Part shown: positions 61,521 through 64,000 of the stretch, in pieces | Position numbering within the stretch: position 1 is the first letter of the stretch | Layout of the letters: each line of letters opens with the position of its first letter | NCBI RefSeq assembly: GCF_000235365.1 | Contig: NC_016450.1 | Coordinates: 496,001-560,000 of the forward strand | Source of the DNA: Eremothecium cymbalariae DBVPG#7215 | Taxonomy: Eukaryota; Ascomycota; Saccharomycetes; Saccharomycetales; Saccharomycetaceae | Direction: 5' to 3' | DNA: 64,000 nt | Position numbers and translations under genes: made by a program | The notes under the pieces: model-generated | Database searches by the model: none | What the model was told of the DNA's origin: nothing | Seen by the model: the letters and a program-made list of their open reading frames with translations, nothing else

Positions 61521-61621
61521 GAAGCGGTGGCTCAATGGTAGAGCTTTCGACTCCAGTTAGATCCTGGAAATTTCCGGAGACTGCAATCGAAGGGTTGCAG
61601 GTTCAATTCCTGTCCGTTTCA
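61521..61621 (+). tRNA. tRNA-Trp (CCA) with intron
   Basis: The acceptor stem GAAGCGG pairs with CCGTTTC and is followed by discriminator A at 61621. The D-arm/A-box (TGGCTCAATGG) and T-arm/B-box (GGTTCAATTCC) are intact. The anticodon CCA is at 61553-61555 in the stem TTCGA/TCGAA. The intron, placed after position 37, is 61557-61585 (29 nt). Its CTGGA can pair with the anticodon region TCCAG, as in other yeast pre-tRNA-Trp. Position 37 is G. A T6 terminator follows at 61622-61627. Confidence 0.96.
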
Positions 61622-61773
61622 TTTTTTCAATTTTTCTAGCCTACAAAATTGGTAATTTGGTATAATTACACACACATAGACACAGATCTTTTCTCTTCGC
61701 ATGAGTTGTCTAACGTAGTAGTGGTAGTTTTTGTATCTCTTTGTAACAATTGCTACTTATATAGTTCTTCATC

Positions 61774-62316
61774 ATGGCAGACTCTGGTCATAACGATAAT
61801 ATTTATCATGCGGAATATTCAAACTATTCTACCTCGAACAAGGAAGAGACCCTAGAACAATTAAATGATTCTTACAGAGGGCTAGTTGCTGGGCAGGATA
61901 ATCTGGTTTGTAATTTAGCCAATGCTTCTTCCTTGCTATGGTATGCATATAAAAATTTGGGTATAAATGTGAATTGGGCAGGTTTTTACATTACCAAGAA
62001 GGATAACGACCAAAAGTTGATTCTTGGTCCATTTCAAGGGAAGGTGGCTTGTCAGGAAATCCAATTTGGAAGCGGAGTCTGTGGAACAGCAGCACTAAAT
62101 CAGCAGACTGAAGTTGTGTCCGATGTTAGTAAGTTCCCAGGACATATTCCATGCGATGGAGAAACCAAAAGTGAAATTGTTGTACCGATTATTTTAAACA
62201 ACAAAACTGTAGCTTTGATCGACATAGACTGTTTGGACTACGATGCTTTTGGAGATGTGGACAGACGTTATTTGGAAGAGCTCGCTAGTTTAATCGTTGA
62301 GACATGCAAATTCTAG
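61774..62316 (+). CDS. YKL069W: Free methionine-(R)-sulfoxide reductase (GAF domain, YKL069W type)
   Basis: Cytoplasmic enzyme that reduces free methionine-R-sulfoxide in oxidative stress. The 180-residue protein is one GAF domain with SLLWYAYKNLGINVNWAGFYI, GPFQGKVACQEIQFGSGVCG and VVPIILNNKTVALIDIDC. The three functional cysteines are at residues 93, 103 and 127, equivalent to Cys91, Cys101 and Cys125 of the yeast enzyme. The ATG at 61774 begins MADSGHNDNIYHAEYSN. It lies between two tRNA genes and beside ERB1, a combination belonging to the ancestral YKL069/YMR049 block. Confidence 0.95.
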   Translation: MADSGHNDNIYHAEYSNYSTSNKEETLEQLNDSYRGLVAGQDNLVCNLANASSLLWYAYKNLGINVNWAGFYITKKDNDQKLILGPFQGKVACQEIQFGSGVCGTAALNQQTEVVSDVSKFPGHIPCDGETKSEIVVPIILNNKTVALIDIDCLDYDAFGDVDRRYLEELASLIVETCKF

Positions 62317-62517
62317 TTCAAAAATAGTCTATATTCGACCTTATTTTAATACACTGTTGTAAAACATGTTCGTTTTTTGGCTTAAGTAGCATTAAGTATT
62401 AAGATTGTGATACTGAATTATCTCTTCTAGACTGTAAGATGTACCATGCTCGTTCTAATAGTTGTTGCCCCCATCCATGATATTGGTCCATTAACCAGAA
62501 TGGAAATACAAAAAATG

Positions 62518-62591
62518 TGATTTCGCCCAGGATCGAACTGGGGACGTTCTGCGTGTTAAGCAGATGCCATAACCGACTAGACCACGAAACC
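62518..62591 (-). tRNA. tRNA-Val (AAC), no intron
   Basis: Read on the minus strand from 62591, GGTTTCG pairs with CGAAATC, with discriminator A at 62518. The anticodon AAC corresponds to 62557-62555 in the loop TTAACAC. The T-arm CCCCAGTTCGATCCTGGGG-type sequence is intact. The total of 74 nt is the expected size. A T-run on the minus strand follows the gene (62515 downwards) as terminator. Confidence 0.97.
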
Positions 62592-62920
62592 AACTTTAAG
62601 CTGTGAAAAACCTTGCTTTAAAGTGTATATAGTCATACAGATAGCATCACATGAAGTAGCATCTAATAGTATAAACGAAACTAATAATCTACTTTTATGT
62701 ATTAATAACCTTAGATCCTCATCTGGTACTTTGAACTGAGGTAACGGATTAGGGTTGAATAATGATCTGAATTCAACATCACGTGAATAATTGCTTTTTT
62801 TACCGCATAAAAATTTTTTTAAAGCAGAACTGAAAAACTGATGAGATGAGATAAACCAAAGGTACCAGGACTTGGGTATAGATAAATATAAACAGCATCT
62901 GAGTTTAATCACTATAGAGG
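62592..62920. promoter_or_regulatory. ERB1 promoter with PAC-like and RRPE-like elements
   Basis: A one-mismatch PAC element, GAGATGAGAT, lies at 62843-62852. An A5T7 run resembling RRPE lies at about 62808-62820. Both are within 120 bp of the ERB1 ATG. An ATCACGTGA box is at about 62778-62786. There is no other gene in the gap. Confidence 0.45.
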
Positions 62921-64000
62921 ATGGTTTGTGATAAAAAGGATAGGTCTGAAAATAAGCCATCGGTTTCTACTAAGAGGACTGTTGAAAGTCTGGAAGTAGA
63001 AGAACCTAAGCCTACAGATGACGAATTGAACGTTAACGGTCTGATAGACGAAAGTGACAGTGACGATGAAGACGAAGACGAAGACGAATTCCAATCTGCT
63101 GAAGAGGGTATAGTAAGTTCTAAATTTCAAGATCTTGATGAAAGTGTAGCAGATGGAGGGTCGGACTCGGACGCAGACTCGGATGCAGAGTTTAATAAGT
63201 TATTGGCGGTGGATGAGGGAGATGAGGCAGAATTAGAATACGATTCCACTGATTTCTCAGACGATACGAGTTCACTACGAGACAAGCTTTCTGGTTTCAA
63301 ATCGAAAACTATCTTAACTGATGATAGCAATGTTATTGAGACTAAGTTTTCAGATGGTAAACCTAGAATAATCAAACCTGAGATCAATCCGGTTTATGAT
63401 AGCGATGATACAGATGGGGAAGCTCAAAATACCATTGGTAATATACCGTTATCTGCGTATGATGAAATGCCTCATATTGGTTATGACATCAATGGTAAAA
63501 GAATTATGAGACCTGCGAAAGGTTCTGCATTGGATGCACTCCTGGATTCTATCGAACTCCCTGAGGGCTGGACTGGGTTGTTAGACAAGAATTCTGGTGC
63601 ATCGTTGAACCTAACCGACGAGGAATTAAAATTTATAGCCAAGATTCAGAACAATGAACAAACAGATGATTCTATTAATCCTTATGAACCATTGGTCGAT
63701 TGGTTTACCAGGCATGAAGAAATTATGCCTGTGACTGCTATTCCAGAGCCTAAGAGAAGATTTATCCCATCAACAAGCGAAGCAAAACGTATCATGAAGA
63801 TAGTTAAAGCTATCAGGGAGGGTCGTATCATTCCACCAAAGAAGTTGAAGGAGATGAGAGAGAAGGAAGATGCGGAAAATCATAATTATGATTTATGGGA
63901 AAATTCTGAAACCACCAATGATCATATCATGAATTTAAGAGCTCCAAAGTTACCTCCTCCAACTAATGAAGAGTCTTATAACCCACCTGAGGAATACTTA
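62921..64000 (+). CDS. ERB1: Ribosome biogenesis protein Erb1 (BOP1), N-terminal part (partial, runs off window)
   Basis: Nucleolar PeBoW-complex protein required for 27S rRNA processing and 60S assembly. The ORF opens at ATG 62921 and stays open for 360 codons to the end of the window. An acidic N-terminus ([18 protein letters not shown] and [11 protein letters not shown]) is followed by the BOP1 N-terminal domain: [65 protein letters not shown]. The WD40 propeller would follow downstream. Counterpart of YMR049C. Confidence 0.96.
   Translation, partial: MVCDKKDRSENKPSVSTKRTVESLEVEEPKPTDDELNVNGLIDESDSDDEDEDEDEFQSAEEGIVSSKFQDLDESVADGGSDSDADSDAEFNKLLAVDEGDEAELEYDSTDFSDDTSSLRDKLSGFKSKTILTDDSNVIETKFSDGKPRIIKPEINPVYDSDDTDGEAQNTIGNIPLSAYDEMPHIGYDINGKRIMRPAKGSALDALLDSIELPEGWTGLLDKNSGASLNLTDEELKFIAKIQNNEQTDDSINPYEPLVDWFTRHEEIMPVTAIPEPKRRFIPSTSEAKRIMKIVKAIREGRIIPPKKLKEMREKEDAENHNYDLWENSETTNDHIMNLRAPKLPPPTNEESYNPPEEYL

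Noticed and set aside
62778..62820. ATCACGTGA followed by AT-rich sequence as a point centromere (CDEI-CDEII)
   Set aside because: The AT-rich part is too short and no CDEIII core (TTCCGAA) follows; it is better explained as the ERB1 promoter.

Overview
This window is nuclear DNA of a budding yeast in the family Saccharomycetaceae. Genes are compact and almost all intronless. The one coding intron that is certain carries the canonical GTATGT donor and TACTAAC branch site. Both tRNA genes, the U2 snRNA and nearly every protein have clear Saccharomyces cerevisiae counterparts. Genes that in S. cerevisiae lie on two duplicated segments (the YBR231-YBR248 arm of chromosome II and the YGL097-YGL116 arm of chromosome VII) are interleaved here as one series with single copies. 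That points to a lineage that did not pass through the whole-genome duplication, such as Eremothecium, Kluyveromyces, Lachancea or a relative. The sequence alone does not let me choose the genus.

Layout. Positions 1-9567: 3' part of HIS7, then SRM1, ENP1, USE1, LSG1 and DPH7. Positions 9863-21051: ISW1, GPX2, SEH1, ALG7, an HD-domain nucleotidase, intron-containing RPL28 and a VPS73-type sugar transporter. Positions 22089-34482: THI2, ARC1, ERT1, MLC1, RMD9, a YGL108C-like N-myristoylation candidate and PRP5. Positions 34668-50366: ABD1, VHC1, CUE3, NSA1, ARC40, DAD3, TAF6, SLD3 and PBP2. Positions 50538-57879: SWC5, an OPT-family transporter (YGL114W type) carrying a one-base frameshift, SNF4, the U2 snRNA gene and CDC20. 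Positions 58680-59333 hold an unrecognised 217-residue gene. About 2.2 kb without a convincing gene follows, then tRNA-Trp (with intron), a YKL069W-type methionine sulfoxide reductase, tRNA-Val and the 5' part of ERB1. This last group belongs to a different ancestral block (YKL069/YMR049), so the empty stretch is a synteny junction.

The genes are mostly housekeeping: ribosome assembly (ENP1, LSG1, NSA1, ERB1, RPL28), splicing and mRNA capping (PRP5, U2, ABD1), chromatin and transcription (ISW1, SWC5, TAF6, THI2, ERT1), nuclear transport (SRM1, SEH1), cell cycle (SLD3, CDC20, DAD3), actin and myosin (ARC40, MLC1), and diphthamide and translation factors (DPH7, ARC1). Several promoters carry recognisable sites: PAC/RRPE-type elements at the four ribosome-assembly genes, Rap1-type sites at RPL28, and an Mcm1-Forkhead pair upstream of CDC20.

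I found no mobile element, CRISPR-like array or exotic cluster. The most notable items are: a compact U2 snRNA gene of roughly 0.5 kb, which contains spurious ORFs, with an RNase III-type AGGA hairpin just downstream; the single-base frameshift in the OPT transporter; a possible 5'-leader intron ahead of RMD9; a tRNA-Trp with G37 that covaries with its intron; and an unexplained 0.94 kb gap between LSG1 and USE1 that could hide a small RNA.
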